64,000 bases of DNA from an uncultured Porphyromonadaceae bacterium (lineage in GTDB: Bacteria; Bacteroidota; Bacteroidia; Bacteroidales; Muribaculaceae): positions 1 through 64,000 of the forward strand of contig CAMWMR010000003.1 of assembly GCA_947175425.1 (NCBI GenBank). Reading direction: 5' to 3'. Both the position numbers and the translations under genes were made by a program. The first letter of the stretch is position 1, and every line of letters starts with the position of its first letter. Shown piece after piece: positions 52,807 to 62,520 of this stretch. The notes beneath the pieces were generated by a model that saw nothing but the letters and a program-made list of their open reading frames with translations, was not told where the DNA came from and did not search any database.

Positions 52807-53427
52807 TTAGAGTTTATTAATAACTTCAACCGCAGCCTCGCTCAGGAGCAGGGCTTCGGTATTAAGCACAGCATATGCGTTGATGTCCGATGCTACCATC
52901 ATGCGGGCATCGGGCACATTACGCATGGACAAAAATACGTTATTATTTTTACCTGCCAAAACGAGAAGCAGTTTTTTGCCGTTAACTTCAAGATTTTTAG
53001 CAAAATTTACAAAATCTTTAGTTTTAGGGGCTTCAAAAACGGGCTCCTCAACCACAATGATGTGATTGGCGGCTGCCTGAATGCTGAGTGCGGAACGACG
53101 TGCGAGGTCTTTGAGCTTCTTGTTAAGCTTGAAACGATAGTCGCGGGGACGGGGACCGAATACACGGCCACCACCTACGAGTACGGGTGAATTGATATCA
53201 CCGATACGGCTGCCGCCGCCACCTTTCTGCTTGTGGAGCTTGCGGGTTGAACCGCTTACTTCGCTGCGTTCTTTTGATTTGTGAGTTCCCTGACGCTGAT
53301 TAGCAAGGTACTGCTTAACGTCGAGATAAAGGGCGTGCTCGTTGGGCTCGATTGCGAAAACCTCGTCGTTGAGGTTAACGCGACGGCCGGTATCCTGGCC
53401 TTGCTGGTTGTATACTGCGAGTTCCAT
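52807..53427 (-). CDS. rplD: Large subunit ribosomal protein L4 (uL4)
   Basis: A 206-residue protein: N-terminal [20 protein letters not shown], the tunnel loop [20 protein letters not shown] and [21 protein letters not shown]4 represses the S10 operon in E. coli; no such evidence here. Confidence 0.99.
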   Translation of the reverse strand: MELAVYNQQGQDTGRRVNLNDEVFAIEPNEHALYLDVKQYLANQRQGTHKSKERSEVSGSTRKLHKQKGGGGSRIGDINSPVLVGGGRVFGPRPRDYRFKLNKKLKDLARRSALSIQAAANHIIVVEEPVFEAPKTKDFVNFAKNLEVNGKKLLLVLAGKNNNVFLSMRNVPDARMMVASDINAYAVLNTEALLLSEAAVEVINKL

Positions 53428-53429
53428 GT

Positions 53430-54047
53430 TTATTTCTCAATTAAGACGATTGAACCTTTGCAACCGGGGATAGAACCCTTAATCATGATGAGGTTGTGCT
53501 CGGGTATCACTTTGATGATTTGGAGATTTTGAACGGTAACGCGTTCGTTGCCTGTCTGGCCGGCCATGCGCATGCCTTTGAACACCTTTGCAGGGTAAGA
53601 ACATGCACCTACAGAACCGGGGGCACGAAGACGGTTATGCTGACCATGGGTAGCCTGGCCAACGCCGCCGAAACCATGACGTTTAACAACGCCCTGGAAG
53701 CCTTTACCTTTAGAGGTTCCCACTACGTCTACGAAGTCTGCTTCGGTGAACAGGTCGGCACCGATAGTGTCTCCAAGAGCGTAGGTGTTACCAAATCCTT
53801 TGAACTCGGCCAAGTGTCGCTTGGGAGCTACGCCGGCTTTACGGAAGTGTCCGAGCTCGGGCTGGGTAAGGTGCTTTTCCTTCTGGTCTTCGAAACCAAG
53901 CTGAAGAGCGTCATAGCCGTCGGTTGCTTCTGTCTTAACCTGAGTAACTACACAAGGACCTACTTCGATAACAGTGCACGGAACATTGCGTCCGTCGGCA
54001 CTGAAAACGGATGTCATTCCGATTTTCTTTCCAATTAATCCTGGCAT
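53430..54047 (-). CDS. rplC: Large subunit ribosomal protein L3 (uL3)
   Basis: A 205-residue protein that starts [20 protein letters not shown] and carries the signature [20 protein letters not shown]. The long loop with GQNGN-equivalent ([20 protein letters not shown]) reaches the peptidyl transferase centre. 2 bases before rplD. Confidence 0.99.
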   Translation of the reverse strand: MPGLIGKKIGMTSVFSADGRNVPCTVIEVGPCVVTQVKTEATDGYDALQLGFEDQKEKHLTQPELGHFRKAGVAPKRHLAEFKGFGNTYALGDTIGADLFTEADFVDVVGTSKGKGFQGVVKRHGFGGVGQATHGQHNRLRAPGSVGACSYPAKVFKGMRMAGQTGNERVTVQNLQIIKVIPEHNLIMIKGSIPGCKGSIVLIEK

Positions 54048-54086
54048 TTCTCTGTTAATTTGATTATTGTAAATTGGTGAGGTGTA

Positions 54087-54392
54087 TTAGCACTTGATTT
54101 CCACTTCCACACCGCTGGGAAGTTCGAGCTTCATAAGGGCGTCTACAATTTTGGGAGTAGCATTGTAGATGTCGATAAGACGCTTATAGCAGCTGAGCTG
54201 GAACTGTTCGCGGCTCTTCTTGTTAACGAAGGTGGAACGGTTAACTGTGAAAATGCGTTTGTGGGTGGGCAGGGGGATAGGTCCGCTGATTACCGCGCCA
54301 ATCGATTTCACTGTCTTTACGATTTTCTCAGCCGATTTGTCGACGAGACTGTGGTCGTAAGATTTGAGTTTTATACGAATTACGGGGTTCAT
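54087..54392 (-). CDS. rpsJ: Small subunit ribosomal protein S10 (uS10)
   Basis: A 101-residue protein ([20 protein letters not shown], then [20 protein letters not shown]), also the NusB partner in antitermination. 18 bases after fusA. Confidence 0.99.
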   Translation of the reverse strand: MNPVIRIKLKSYDHSLVDKSAEKIVKTVKSIGAVISGPIPLPTHKRIFTVNRSTFVNKKSREQFQLSCYKRLIDIYNATPKIVDALMKLELPSGVEVEIKC

Positions 54393-54410
54393 ATTGTTGA
54401 GTGTGTTATT

Positions 54411-56537
54411 TTATTTAAGGAGGTCGGCGCGGCCCTGACATTCAGCCAGCACTTCTTTTGCAATAGAGTTGGAAACTTCTGCGTAGTGCGAGAAGGTCAT
54501 AGTGGAAGTTGCTCGACCGGAAGTGATTGTACGGAGCGCGGTAACGTAACCGAACATTTCGGCAAGAGGAGCCTTGGCTTTAACAACACGGGCACCGGAG
54601 CGGCTGCTTTCCATGCCTTCTACCTGACCGCGACGCTTGTTAAGGTCGGAGATAACATCACCCATGGATTCCTCGGGGGTAACCACTTCAATCTTCATGA
54701 TAGGTTCAAGAAGAACAGGTCCGGCGTTTTCAGAGGCTTTCTTGAAGGCCTGAATTGCACACAATTCAAACGAAAGCTGATCGGAGTCAACCGGGTGGAA
54801 AGAACCGTCAATTACAGTTACTTTGAGATGTTCTACGGGGAAGCCGGCAAGAACACCGTTCTTCATTGCTGTTACAAAGCCTTTCTGAATAGAGGGAATG
54901 AATTCCTTGGGAATGTTACCACCTTTGACTTCGTCAACAAACTGAAGATTACCTTCAAAACCTTCGTCAACAGGCTCAACACGAACAATAATATCGGCGA
55001 ACTTACCGCGACCACCGGTTTGCTTCTTGAATACTTCGCGAAGCTCGTAGGGACGTGTAATAGCTTCCTTGTAAGTAACCTGAGGACGACCCTGATTACA
55101 TTCTACCTTGAATTCGCGACGCAGACGGTCAATGATAATATCAAGGTGAAGCTCACCCATACCGGAAATAACGGTCTGTCCGGTCTCTTCGTTTGTTTCA
55201 ACGCGGAAAGTGGGGTCTTCTTCGGCAAGCTTCTGAAGGCCTACACCAAGTTTGTCGAGGTCTTTCTGAGTTTTGGGTTCTACAGCAATACCGATTACAG
55301 GATCGGGGAATTCCATTGCTTCAAGTACAATAGGATGTCCTTCGTCGCAAAGAGTGTCACCGGTACGGATATCTTTGAAGCCTACACCTGCGCCGATATC
55401 ACCGCAACCAATCTGCTCCATAGGATTCTGCTTGTTGGAGTGCATCTGGAACAGACGGGAAACACGCTCTTTCTTGCCGGAACGGCTGTTGAGAACGTAG
55501 GAGCCGGCAACCATATCGCCGGAATAAACACGGAAGAATGTAAGACGTCCTACATAGGGGTCGGTTGCAATCTTGAATGCAAGCGCACACATAGGAGCCT
55601 CACTGGAAGGCTCGCGTGTAATAACCTCATCGGCGTTGTCCACTGCATGACCTTCTACAGCGCCACTGTCAAGAGGGCTGGGAAGATATGCGCAAACAGA
55701 GTCGAGAAGACACTGAACGCCTTTGTTTTTGAACGAAGAACCACAAATCATGGGAACTACATCCATAGCAAGAGTTGCTTTGCGGAGAGCCTTCTTGATT
55801 TCTTCTACAGTAATAGTGGAAGGATCATCGAAGTATTTTGCCATGAGGTCATCATCATACTCGGCGATTTTCTCGAGCATGGCATCGCGCCACTGCTCTG
55901 CTTCATCCTGCAGACTTGCGGGAATTTCTTCCACACTGTAATCAGCACCCATTGTTTCATCATGCCAGAAGATAGCTTTCATCTGAATAAGGTCTACTAC
56001 ACCTTTGAAAGTTTCTTCAGCACCGATAGGAATCTGAATGGGGCAGGGATTTGCGCCGAGTACGTCCTTGAGCTGACGTACTACTTCAAAGAAGTTTGCA
56101 CCCGAGCGGTCCATTTTGTTAACATAACCGATTCGGGGTACATTATATTTATCAGCCTGACGCCATACGGTTTCTGACTGAGGTTCAACACCACCTACGG
56201 CACAGAAAGTTGCAACTGCACCATCGAGCACGCGGAGTGAACGTTCAACTTCCACAGTAAAGTCAACGTGCCCCGGAGTGTCAATAAGGTTGATTTTGAA
56301 CTTATCGCCTTCATACTTCCAGAAAGTGGTAGTAGCGGCAGAGGTAATTGTAATACCGCGCTCCTGCTCCTGAGCCATCCAGTCCATTGTAGCAGCGCCA
56401 TCATGAACTTCACCAATCTTGTGAGTAAGACCGGTATAGAAAAGAATACGCTCCGAAGTAGTTGTTTTACCGGCATCGATGTGAGCCATAATGCCGATAT
56501 TGCGGGTATATTTAAGTTGTTCGTCTGATTTAGCCAT
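54411..56537 (-). CDS. fusA: Elongation factor G
   Basis: A 708-residue translocation GTPase. G1 is AHIDAGKTT near residue 18, G3 DTPGHVDFT near 82 and G4 NKMDRSGAN near 138. Five domains of normal length follow, domain IV near 490-620 with the GGRGKFADI segment. It lies between rpsG and rpsJ; tuf does not follow it, as is usual in Bacteroidota. Confidence 0.99.
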   Translation of the reverse strand: MAKSDEQLKYTRNIGIMAHIDAGKTTTSERILFYTGLTHKIGEVHDGAATMDWMAQEQERGITITSAATTTFWKYEGDKFKINLIDTPGHVDFTVEVERSLRVLDGAVATFCAVGGVEPQSETVWRQADKYNVPRIGYVNKMDRSGANFFEVVRQLKDVLGANPCPIQIPIGAEETFKGVVDLIQMKAIFWHDETMGADYSVEEIPASLQDEAEQWRDAMLEKIAEYDDDLMAKYFDDPSTITVEEIKKALRKATLAMDVVPMICGSSFKNKGVQCLLDSVCAYLPSPLDSGAVEGHAVDNADEVITREPSSEAPMCALAFKIATDPYVGRLTFFRVYSGDMVAGSYVLNSRSGKKERVSRLFQMHSNKQNPMEQIGCGDIGAGVGFKDIRTGDTLCDEGHPIVLEAMEFPDPVIGIAVEPKTQKDLDKLGVGLQKLAEEDPTFRVETNEETGQTVISGMGELHLDIIIDRLRREFKVECNQGRPQVTYKEAITRPYELREVFKKQTGGRGKFADIIVRVEPVDEGFEGNLQFVDEVKGGNIPKEFIPSIQKGFVTAMKNGVLAGFPVEHLKVTVIDGSFHPVDSDQLSFELCAIQAFKKASENAGPVLLEPIMKIEVVTPEESMGDVISDLNKRRGQVEGMESSRSGARVVKAKAPLAEMFGYVTALRTITSGRATSTMTFSHYAEVSNSIAKEVLAECQGRADLLK

Positions 56538-56576
56538 TTTTCGAGGGTAGGAAAAAAGTATTCAACAAAAAATCGC

Positions 56577-57053
56577 TTAGAAACGGAAGTGAGCGAATGC
56601 ACGGTTAGCTTCAGCCATCTTGTGCATATCTTCTTTACGTTTGTATGCGCCACCCTGGTTATTGAAAGCGTCAACTATTTCGGCTGCGAGCTTGTCGGCC
56701 ATAGTTTTGCCTCCACGTTTGCGGGCGTAAGAAATAAGATTTTTCATTGATATGGATTCCTTGCGGTCGGCACGGATTTCAGTGGGCACCTGGAAAGTTG
56801 CGCCACCAACGCGACGGCTCTTAACCTCCACCTGGGGAGTTACGTTTTCAAGAGCTTTTTTCCAGACATCGAGAGCAGTAAGCTCTTCATTGGGCATTTT
56901 AGACTTCACAGTCTCAAGAGCGCTATAGAAAATAGCGAATGCGGTGTTCTTTTTTCCATCGTACATGAGGTGGTTCACAAATTTTGTAACGCGAACATCA
57001 CCGAACACGGGATCGGGAAGAACGAGCCGTTTTTTAGGCTTGGACTTTCTCAT
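56577..57053 (-). CDS. rpsG: Small subunit ribosomal protein S7 (uS7)
   Basis: A 158-residue protein that nucleates 30S head assembly ([20 protein letters not shown], then [20 protein letters not shown]). 185 bases separate it from rpsL; that gap has no gene and shows only a GC-rich stretch (GCCACGGCCGCTGCCGCGCG at 57113-57132). Confidence 0.99.
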   Translation of the reverse strand: MRKSKPKKRLVLPDPVFGDVRVTKFVNHLMYDGKKNTAFAIFYSALETVKSKMPNEELTALDVWKKALENVTPQVEVKSRRVGGATFQVPTEIRADRKESISMKNLISYARKRGGKTMADKLAAEIVDAFNNQGGAYKRKEDMHKMAEANRAFAHFRF

Positions 57054-57238
57054 TTTGAGTTGTCGTAGTTTTTGTTTTTGATTGCTTGGTTGCTTGCTTC
57101 GTTTATTCTTCAGCCACGGCCGCTGCCGCGCGCTTACTCAACCATAAGATAGCTGCAAGAAATGCAAAAACGAGTTAATAAATAAAATTTGTTTACTCGG
57201 GTGCTTTAAGTTTGCTTCACTCGGCGTTTAACGACGAA

Positions 57239-57628
57239 TTACTTCTTGGCTGCACCGGCCTTGGGACGCTTGGCTCCGTACTTGGAACGACGCTGAGTGC
57301 GATCCTTCACACCTGCGGTATCCAGAGTACCACGTACAATGTGGTAACGAACACCGGGAAGGTCTTTCACACGACCACCACGCACAAGAACAATTGAGTG
57401 TTCCTGGAGATTGTGGCCTTCACCGGGAATATAGGAGTTTACTTCCTTACCGTTGGTGAGACGCACACGGGCTACTTTACGCATAGCCGAGTTAGGTTTC
57501 TTGGGGGTGGTAGTGTAGACGCGCACACATACGCCGCGACGCTGAGGGCAGGAATCCAATGCAGGGCTCTTGCTCTTGTCTTCGAGGGCTACGCGGCCTT
57601 TACGTACTAATTGCTGAATAGTAGGCAT
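57239..57628 (-). CDS. rpsL: Small subunit ribosomal protein S12 (uS12)
   Basis: A 129-residue decoding-centre protein and first gene of the operon. The [11 protein letters not shown] segment carries the lysines at 43-44 and [13 protein letters not shown] the lysine at 88, all wild-type for streptomycin sensitivity. Signature and length are normal. Confidence 0.99.
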   Translation of the reverse strand: MPTIQQLVRKGRVALEDKSKSPALDSCPQRRGVCVRVYTTTPKKPNSAMRKVARVRLTNGKEVNSYIPGEGHNLQEHSIVLVRGGRVKDLPGVRYHIVRGTLDTAGVKDRTQRRSKYGAKRPKAGAAKK

Positions 57629-57697
57629 CTTAGTTTGTTAATGTTATTACTTGTATATCTGTTTATTCGTTTTATCTCGTTTTTGTCGCCGAACAGC

Positions 57698-57715
57698 CCC
57701 GAAAAATCTTTCGGG
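57698..57715 (-). promoter_or_regulatory. Hairpin in the ribosomal operon leader
   Basis: On the minus strand CCCGAAA and TTTCGGG pair perfectly around a 4-base loop, inside the predicted 164-base leader of rpsL (57629-57792). No T-run follows. A control or stability element is possible. Confidence 0.4.
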
Positions 57716-57798
57716 CACACACCCACAACAACCGCTCATTGCATTGACATCCAGCCAATTAGCAACAAGACGGCGCTTGAGCGCACTGTTCAACGCTG

Positions 57799-57830
57799 CA
57801 AAGTTAGCAATTATTTATCTAAATACCAAA
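57799..57830 (-). promoter_or_regulatory. Consensus promoter of the ribosomal protein operon
   Basis: TTTG (57827-57830) and TAACTTTG (57799-57806) with exactly 20 bases between. It lies in the 339-base gap 57629-57967, between rpsL and the divergent small gene at 57968. This is the only strong promoter found upstream of the 33-gene operon. Confidence 0.82.
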
Positions 57831-57967
57831 CATTTCCGCAATATTTTTATTAAAAAGACATGCGACAATTTTCAAACTTTCAACAGCTTATTAATTCCGT
57901 CCCCCTCAAGCCGAACCTAAGCGCACCTCGCTCGTTATTACTTAAAACCAAACCCAAATCAAACGAT

Positions 57968-58204
57968 ATGAACGACAGAATTTCATACGAAGAAAAAAAA
58001 GAATTGCCCGATTCCGTTTTCGGACTCCCCGAACGGCGTGAATATCCAATGCCCGATGCTGCTCACGTACGTGCTGCCGAGGCATATTTCCGGTACTGTC
58101 CCGAAGAATTGAAACCTCAGTTGGCTCGCGCAATACTCGCAAGAGCCAAACAATTCGGTGTTGACATCAAATCTCCAACCGTACTTTCCTACGCCGATAA
58201 TTAA
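57968..58204 (+). CDS. Small DUF6582-like protein
   Basis: A 78-residue soluble protein from the ATG at 57968, which follows the AAACCAAACCCAAATC-type leader usual in this phylum; the open frame reaches to 57860 but that part looks non-coding. The motif ELPDSVFGLPERREYPMPD followed by HVRAAEAYF and ARAILARAKQFGVD resembles short proteins (LPxSxFxxPxxRxYP) often found in phages and annotated DUF6582. Role unknown; here it stands alone next to the ribosomal operon. Confidence 0.65.
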   Translation: MNDRISYEEKKELPDSVFGLPERREYPMPDAAHVRAAEAYFRYCPEELKPQLARAILARAKQFGVDIKSPTVLSYADN

Positions 58205-58261
58205 GCTCAAAAATCGCCCCGGTCGGATTTTTACGACTTGCAAACTAAACTTTTTTTAATA

Positions 58262-58294
58262 ATAATTGTCATAATTAAACTATGTGACAATTAT
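58262..58294. promoter_or_regulatory. 10-bp perfect inverted repeat at a promoter
   Basis: ATAATTGTCA (58262-58271) and TGACAATTAT (58285-58294) are exact reverse complements around 13 bases. The repeat ends 6 bases before the TACCTTTG -7 box, so it covers the -33 region of the promoter for the gene at 58361 and has the geometry of an operator. The T-rich flank also allows a terminator for the gene at 57968. Confidence 0.5.
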
Positions 58295-58300
58295 TTTTAT

Positions 58301-58308
58301 TACCTTTG
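58301..58308 (+). promoter_or_regulatory. Promoter -7 element (TACCTTTG)
   Basis: Fits TAnnTTTG and is 52 bases before the ATG at 58361. No clear TTTG at -33; the position is occupied by the inverted repeat, as would fit an activated or repressed promoter. Confidence 0.55.
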
Positions 58309-58360
58309 CACTGTCGTACACATTACACACCAATAATAACAACGCCACAACACTCCGGCC

Positions 58361-58681
58361 ATGAGCAATATCAATACATCATCTCCTGCAAATCAAGCAA
58401 TAAACACCGCCCCGGCAAAAAACAAAAACAAACGTGCCTCTAATCTCTGCGTTTGGCTGGCATGCTTGTTGTGCATCATTTCCTGGTGCACTTTGATTTG
58501 GTCTAACGGATATGCCGCCTTGGCACTGGCCGTTTGCTCGGTCGCATTAGGTTTTATCGGCGCACACGGCAACTCAACAGGATACAAACGATTTGCCACA
58601 ACCTCCATAATAGCCTCAACGGTACTATTGGTGATTGTGGCAGCCTATCTTATGGTTCTTAAATTCGGACTCGGCGTTTAA
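58361..58681 (+). CDS. Small three-helix membrane protein, DUF4190-like layout
   Basis: A 106-residue protein. A polar N-terminal tail (residues 1-25, rich in Asn, Ala, Pro and Lys) precedes three hydrophobic helices (about 27-45, 48-67, 80-102). The general design of a short tail and paired helices with small residues is seen in DUF4190-like proteins, but no signature was recognised. It converges with folA and the last 23 bases overlap folA's 3' end. Confidence 0.6.
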   Translation: MSNINTSSPANQAINTAPAKNKNKRASNLCVWLACLLCIISWCTLIWSNGYAALALAVCSVALGFIGAHGNSTGYKRFATTSIIASTVLLVIVAAYLMVLKFGLGV

Positions 58682-59147
58682 GCGTCACAAACTTGGCCGG
58701 AGGCTGAGTATCTGCCGGCTCAATGCAAACAACTTCAAATTCTTCCAACGGAATCGAAGGAAAAAAAGTATCGGGATTTTCGCCTTCCGCATCAATAAGC
58801 GTAATATCCAGAACATCAGCATCAGCAATTGCTGCCGCATATATCTGAGATCCGCCAATTATAAAAATTTCTCCCGAACTCGCCTCCGCCTTTGCATAAG
58901 CTTCGGCCAACGAAGTAACCACCTCGGCTCCATTGGCCTTATAATCAACATTTCGACTAACAACAATATTGCGCCGCCCCGGCAATGCACCTGACGGAAG
59001 CGACTCAAATGTTTTACGCCCCATTATCAGCGCACTTCCCATTGTCAAGGCCTTGAAACGCTTTAAATCGGCACGTAAATGAAAAAGCATATCGCCGTCT
59101 CGGCCAATAGCCCCACGGCGATCAATTGCCACAATTATATGCTTCAT
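58659..59147 (-). CDS. folA: Dihydrofolate reductase
   Basis: A 162-residue enzyme that regenerates tetrahydrofolate from the dihydrofolate made by Thy[21 protein letters not shown] holds the substrate-loop start, [11 protein letters not shown] and [10 protein letters not shown] bind NADPH, and IIGGSQIY near residue 96 is the glycine pair. It overlaps thyA by 4 bases. Confidence 0.96.
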   Translation of the reverse strand: MKHIIVAIDRRGAIGRDGDMLFHLRADLKRFKALTMGSALIMGRKTFESLPSGALPGRRNIVVSRNVDYKANGAEVVTSLAEAYAKAEASSGEIFIIGGSQIYAAAIADADVLDITLIDAEGENPDTFFPSIPLEEFEVVCIEPADTQPPAKFVTLKRRVRI

Positions 59148-59938
59148 ACCGACACCTCAGCTTTTATATGAGGATGAGGATCATATCCTTCAAGCTCAAA
59201 ATCACTGTACTTGAAATCAAAAATATCTTTCACTTTAGGATTGATTACCATTCGCGGCAAACTCCTGGGCTCGCGCTGCAACTGCAGCTTCGCCTGCTCC
59301 AGATGATTCATGTATATATGAGTATCTCCCAGCGTGTGAATAAATTCACCGGCCTCAAGACCGCACACCTGCGCCATCATCATTAGCAAAAGCGCATACG
59401 AAGCAATGTTGAAAGGAACTCCAAGGAAACAATCGGCACTGCGCTGATACAATTGCAGACTCAATTTTCCCTGCGCAACATAAAACTGAAAAAACGCGTG
59501 ACATGGAGGCAGATTCATATTAGGAAGGTCAGCCACATTCCACGCACTCACAATAATTCGGCGCGAATCCGGATTATTCTTGATATCATTGACAGCCTGC
59601 GAAATCTGGTCTATGAATCCTCCTTTATAATCAGGCCACGAACGCCACTGGTAACCATATATATGGCCCAGATCGCCCGTTTCATCCGCCCACTCGTTCC
59701 ATATGCGCACACCGTTTTCCTGAAGGTACGCCACATTGGTATCACCGCGCAGGAACCACAGCAGCTCGTGAATAATCGACTTCAAATGCAGCTTTTTTGT
59801 TGTGAGCAAAGGAAAGCCGTCGGCAAGATTAAAGCGCATTTGGTAACCGAAAGTGGAAATTGTTCCGGTTCCGGTGCGGTCTCCTTTTTCCGTGCCGTTT
59901 TCAAGCACATGCTTCAGTAGGTCAAGATATTGTTTCAT
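59144..59938 (-). CDS. thyA: Thymidylate synthase
   Basis: A 264-residue protein of E. coli ThyA length. It methylates dUMP with methylene-tetrahydrofolate. The catalytic cysteine lies in [13 protein letters not shown] near residue 146; [19 protein letters not shown] binds dUMP and GDTHIYMNH is conserved. Overlaps of 4 bases on both sides link it to the Fe-S gene upstream and folA downstream. dut, which supplies dUMP, is elsewhere (11964). Confidence 0.98.
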   Translation of the reverse strand: MKQYLDLLKHVLENGTEKGDRTGTGTISTFGYQMRFNLADGFPLLTTKKLHLKSIIHELLWFLRGDTNVAYLQENGVRIWNEWADETGDLGHIYGYQWRSWPDYKGGFIDQISQAVNDIKNNPDSRRIIVSAWNVADLPNMNLPPCHAFFQFYVAQGKLSLQLYQRSADCFLGVPFNIASYALLLMMMAQVCGLEAGEFIHTLGDTHIYMNHLEQAKLQLQREPRSLPRMVINPKVKDIFDFKYSDFELEGYDPHPHIKAEVSV

Positions 59939-60798
59939 TTATTAATAGGTTTATCAGTTTGCATGGGCGAATCCATATTGGCTGCAGGCCGTCGCCTCGC
60001 TTCGTCTATCGATTGCATCATCGGCATTCCAAGACGATATTTGCCGGATTTATAATTCATTGCCCCCGACGGACAGGACGCCGTACAGTTAAAACATATA
60101 ACACAACGGGAATTGTCCACACATCGTTTCGGGAGGTCTATACATTCACTTTTACAAACTCTCACACACTCTCCACAGCCGATACAGCGATCCGGGTCAA
60201 TCTCCATATGGAAATACGAATAGCGGCCTCCTATTCCCAACAGCGTCCCCACCGGGCACACGGTATTGCAAATTAATCGGCCGCGCCTCATCGAAAAATA
60301 TATCACACCCAAAGCCGTAAGTACAGCAACTGCCATAGTGGATATGCTGTATGCCGTCGCATAATAAGCCCGGCCGAGCGGACGTGCAAGAAATTCCTCT
60401 ATCATTCTGGCATAAGCGGAATACGGGTCAAAAAGAGTTGGAATAAGAGCCGAACCCGACAGTAGCGTCACGAAAGTTATGGCAAGAAAAACAGCCCGTG
60501 TACGGCGCGACGGCTTGCAGTAAAAATAGTTTTTATTCTTTCTCCGCAACAGCCGCGACACAGCCGCAACACAATCCATCAGCGCCCCCATGGGGCACAC
60601 CGTGGAGCAATAAATCCTCCCGTATATCAAAGTAACCGCTGCCCAAAAAACAAGACACAAGGCAGCTCCGCCCATAATCGAAGTCAAAACCTGCATACGC
60701 ACAAAAACACTGTCATAACCTGCTACAAGTGCCCACGCAGGCACACCCATAGCTATAAGAGAGACAATGACACGCACGTAGCGGAGGCTCTTGTACAT
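59935..60798 (-). CDS. 4Fe-4S membrane protein, NapH/NosR-like
   Basis: A 287-residue membrane protein with about five helices. Two cysteine motifs near membrane ends ([13 protein letters not shown] near residue 62 and [13 protein letters not shown] near 175) are typical of NapH, NosR and CcoG-type electron carriers, and two 4Fe-4S ferredoxin motifs follow ([17 protein letters not shown] near 205, [16 protein letters not shown] near 235). It likely moves electrons between the quinone pool and a periplasmic or cytosolic partner; the partner is not in the window. It overlaps thyA by 4 bases and follows the protease gene by 3. Confidence 0.82.
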   Translation of the reverse strand: MYKSLRYVRVIVSLIAMGVPAWALVAGYDSVFVRMQVLTSIMGGAALCLVFWAAVTLIYGRIYCSTVCPMGALMDCVAAVSRLLRRKNKNYFYCKPSRRTRAVFLAITFVTLLSGSALIPTLFDPYSAYARMIEEFLARPLGRAYYATAYSISTMAVAVLTALGVIYFSMRRGRLICNTVCPVGTLLGIGGRYSYFHMEIDPDRCIGCGECVRVCKSECIDLPKRCVDNSRCVICFNCTASCPSGAMNYKSGKYRLGMPMMQSIDEARRRPAANMDSPMQTDKPINK

Positions 60799-60801
60799 CG
60801 G

Positions 60802-62463
60802 CTAATTCTCCGGCGAAAGCAATTTGCGATAGCGGTCGGCATCCAGAAGAATAGCCTTGGCTTCAAGATATTCCTCGTCATCGCCAATACGTCTGCGCAA
60901 CAATTCCGCATTGGTAAAATAGCGCGACCCAAGCTCTGTTTCAAGAATCTTTTCTATTTCTACCCGGTTTATGTCAAGGTCATGATTCAAATCATGCTTG
61001 AGCATTCCGGCAAGAATATCAAACTGAGCGGCAACAGAATCGGTCATATAGCCCTCATTCTCGGCAGCTTTACGCAGAAATTCAACAGCAGTCTCGCACT
61101 GACGGTCGTACTTGAATTTATCAGGGTCAATATAAGCCTTGAACTCATTGAAAACCGCATCTGTAACTATGCTGTCCTCAGGAGCATCCGGATGCATTGC
61201 TCTATACTTGGTGGCAAAATCGAACGCCCAGTTGTCGGCCACAATGTTATAGAGCAACCGGTTGCCTTCCGACACCTTCATCACAACATCGGGAGTAATT
61301 CCACCGCCATCGCGCACAGTACGGCCGGCAGCAGTGCGAAACTCGGTAGTAAGGCTGTCGGGCATACGGGTAGGTCGGCCCTGCTCATCACGATTCTGAT
61401 AATCAAGAGCCTGTATAAGACGTCCCGACGGTATGTAATAACGTCCGACAGTTATTTTGAGCAAATCACCAAAGGGCAAAGGACGCGATACCTGTACCAA
61501 ACCTTTGCCATAACTGCGCTGTCCCACAATTACCGCACGATCAAGATCCTGCATCGAACCTGCAAGAATTTCCGACGACGAAGCAGTTCCGCCGTCAATC
61601 AGAAATGCCAAAGGGAGTTCGGTATCAAGTGGCCCCGTTGTGGTTTTATAAATTTTACGGTCACGCGAATCTCGTCCTTGAGTGCGCACTATCTCAGTCC
61701 CTTTAGGCACAAAATTCGATGCTATTTGGACAGCACCCTCAAGCAGACCGCCGCCATTGCTGCGAAGATCTATCACAAGACCCTTGAGTGCCGGATTCTT
61801 CATCATATCAAGCACCGCACTGCGCACACTGCGAGCCGACGACTCATTAAAAGTAGTAAGGCGGATATACCCTACCCCATCGGCATCAACACCATAATAA
61901 GGCAACGGCGCAACCTTTATATTGTCGCGTACAATTGTCACCGAAAAAAGACTGTCGGCAACAAAAGGACGGCGCATATCAAGCTTCACCTCCGTGCCGG
62001 CCTGTCCGCGCAGACGACGGCTAACCTGCGTCACATCAACATCCGCCGCAAGCGTATCCCCGTTAATGGCAAGAATCACATCGCCGGGCATCAAGCCCTG
62101 CTTCTGCGACGGACTACCCTCTTGAGGCTGGGCAATAATAACCTCGCCTCCGCGCTTGCTGATAACCGACCCGATACCCGGATACTGCCCTTGCGAAATA
62201 GAGAGCAACTCATCCTGGTCATCGGCCGGATAATATTCGGTATACGGGTCTATCTGATACAACAAGGCTCCAATTGTCTCGTCCATGAGCTCATTGGCAT
62301 TGAGAGTATCTACATAATTGGTATTCAACTCTTTTACAATACTGTTAAATACCTGGAGTTTACGCATGAACTTATCCTTGCGCGAAGCATCATTGCCCGC
62401 TACGGAAACAAATACACACAAACCGGCAAGAAGTCCGGCGAATATCGATTTGGAATACTTCAT
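60802..62463 (-). CDS. S41-family C-terminal processing protease
   Basis: A 553-residue protein with a signal peptide (to about residue 25), an N-terminal helical region, a PDZ domain at about 85-170 (PGIGSVISKRGGEVIIAQPQ, then GDVILAINGDTL) and the S41 catalytic domain. The serine of GGTASSSEILAG near 296 and the lysine of GQRSYGKGLVQV near 316-320 form the Ser/Lys dyad. A long C-terminal helical part follows. Ctp proteases trim or degrade periplasmic proteins. Confidence 0.93.
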   Translation of the reverse strand: MKYSKSIFAGLLAGLCVFVSVAGNDASRKDKFMRKLQVFNSIVKELNTNYVDTLNANELMDETIGALLYQIDPYTEYYPADDQDELLSISQGQYPGIGSVISKRGGEVIIAQPQEGSPSQKQGLMPGDVILAINGDTLAADVDVTQVSRRLRGQAGTEVKLDMRRPFVADSLFSVTIVRDNIKVAPLPYYGVDADGVGYIRLTTFNESSARSVRSAVLDMMKNPALKGLVIDLRSNGGGLLEGAVQIASNFVPKGTEIVRTQGRDSRDRKIYKTTTGPLDTELPLAFLIDGGTASSSEILAGSMQDLDRAVIVGQRSYGKGLVQVSRPLPFGDLLKITVGRYYIPSGRLIQALDYQNRDEQGRPTRMPDSLTTEFRTAAGRTVRDGGGITPDVVMKVSEGNRLLYNIVADNWAFDFATKYRAMHPDAPEDSIVTDAVFNEFKAYIDPDKFKYDRQCETAVEFLRKAAENEGYMTDSVAAQFDILAGMLKHDLNHDLDINRVEIEKILETELGSRYFTNAELLRRRIGDDEEYLEAKAILLDADRYRKLLSPEN

Positions 62464-62488
62464 CTAATGATTATTAATGACGGTTTGG

Positions 62489-62520
62489 CAAAGTTACAAA
62501 ATTACAACTCCCCTACCAAA
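62489..62520 (-). promoter_or_regulatory. Consensus promoter of the protease-FeS-thyA-folA operon
   Basis: TTTG (62517-62520) and TAACTTTG (62489-62496) are 20 bases apart; a second TAATTTTG box directly abuts (62497-62504). The promoter lies partly inside the 3' end of the DUF1573 gene. Confidence 0.75.

Noticed and set aside
54261-56177. 638-codon open frame on the plus strand
   Set aside because: It lies antisense to fusA, whose protein is unmistakable; the frame follows from codon bias of the real gene and has no promoter or recognisable domain.
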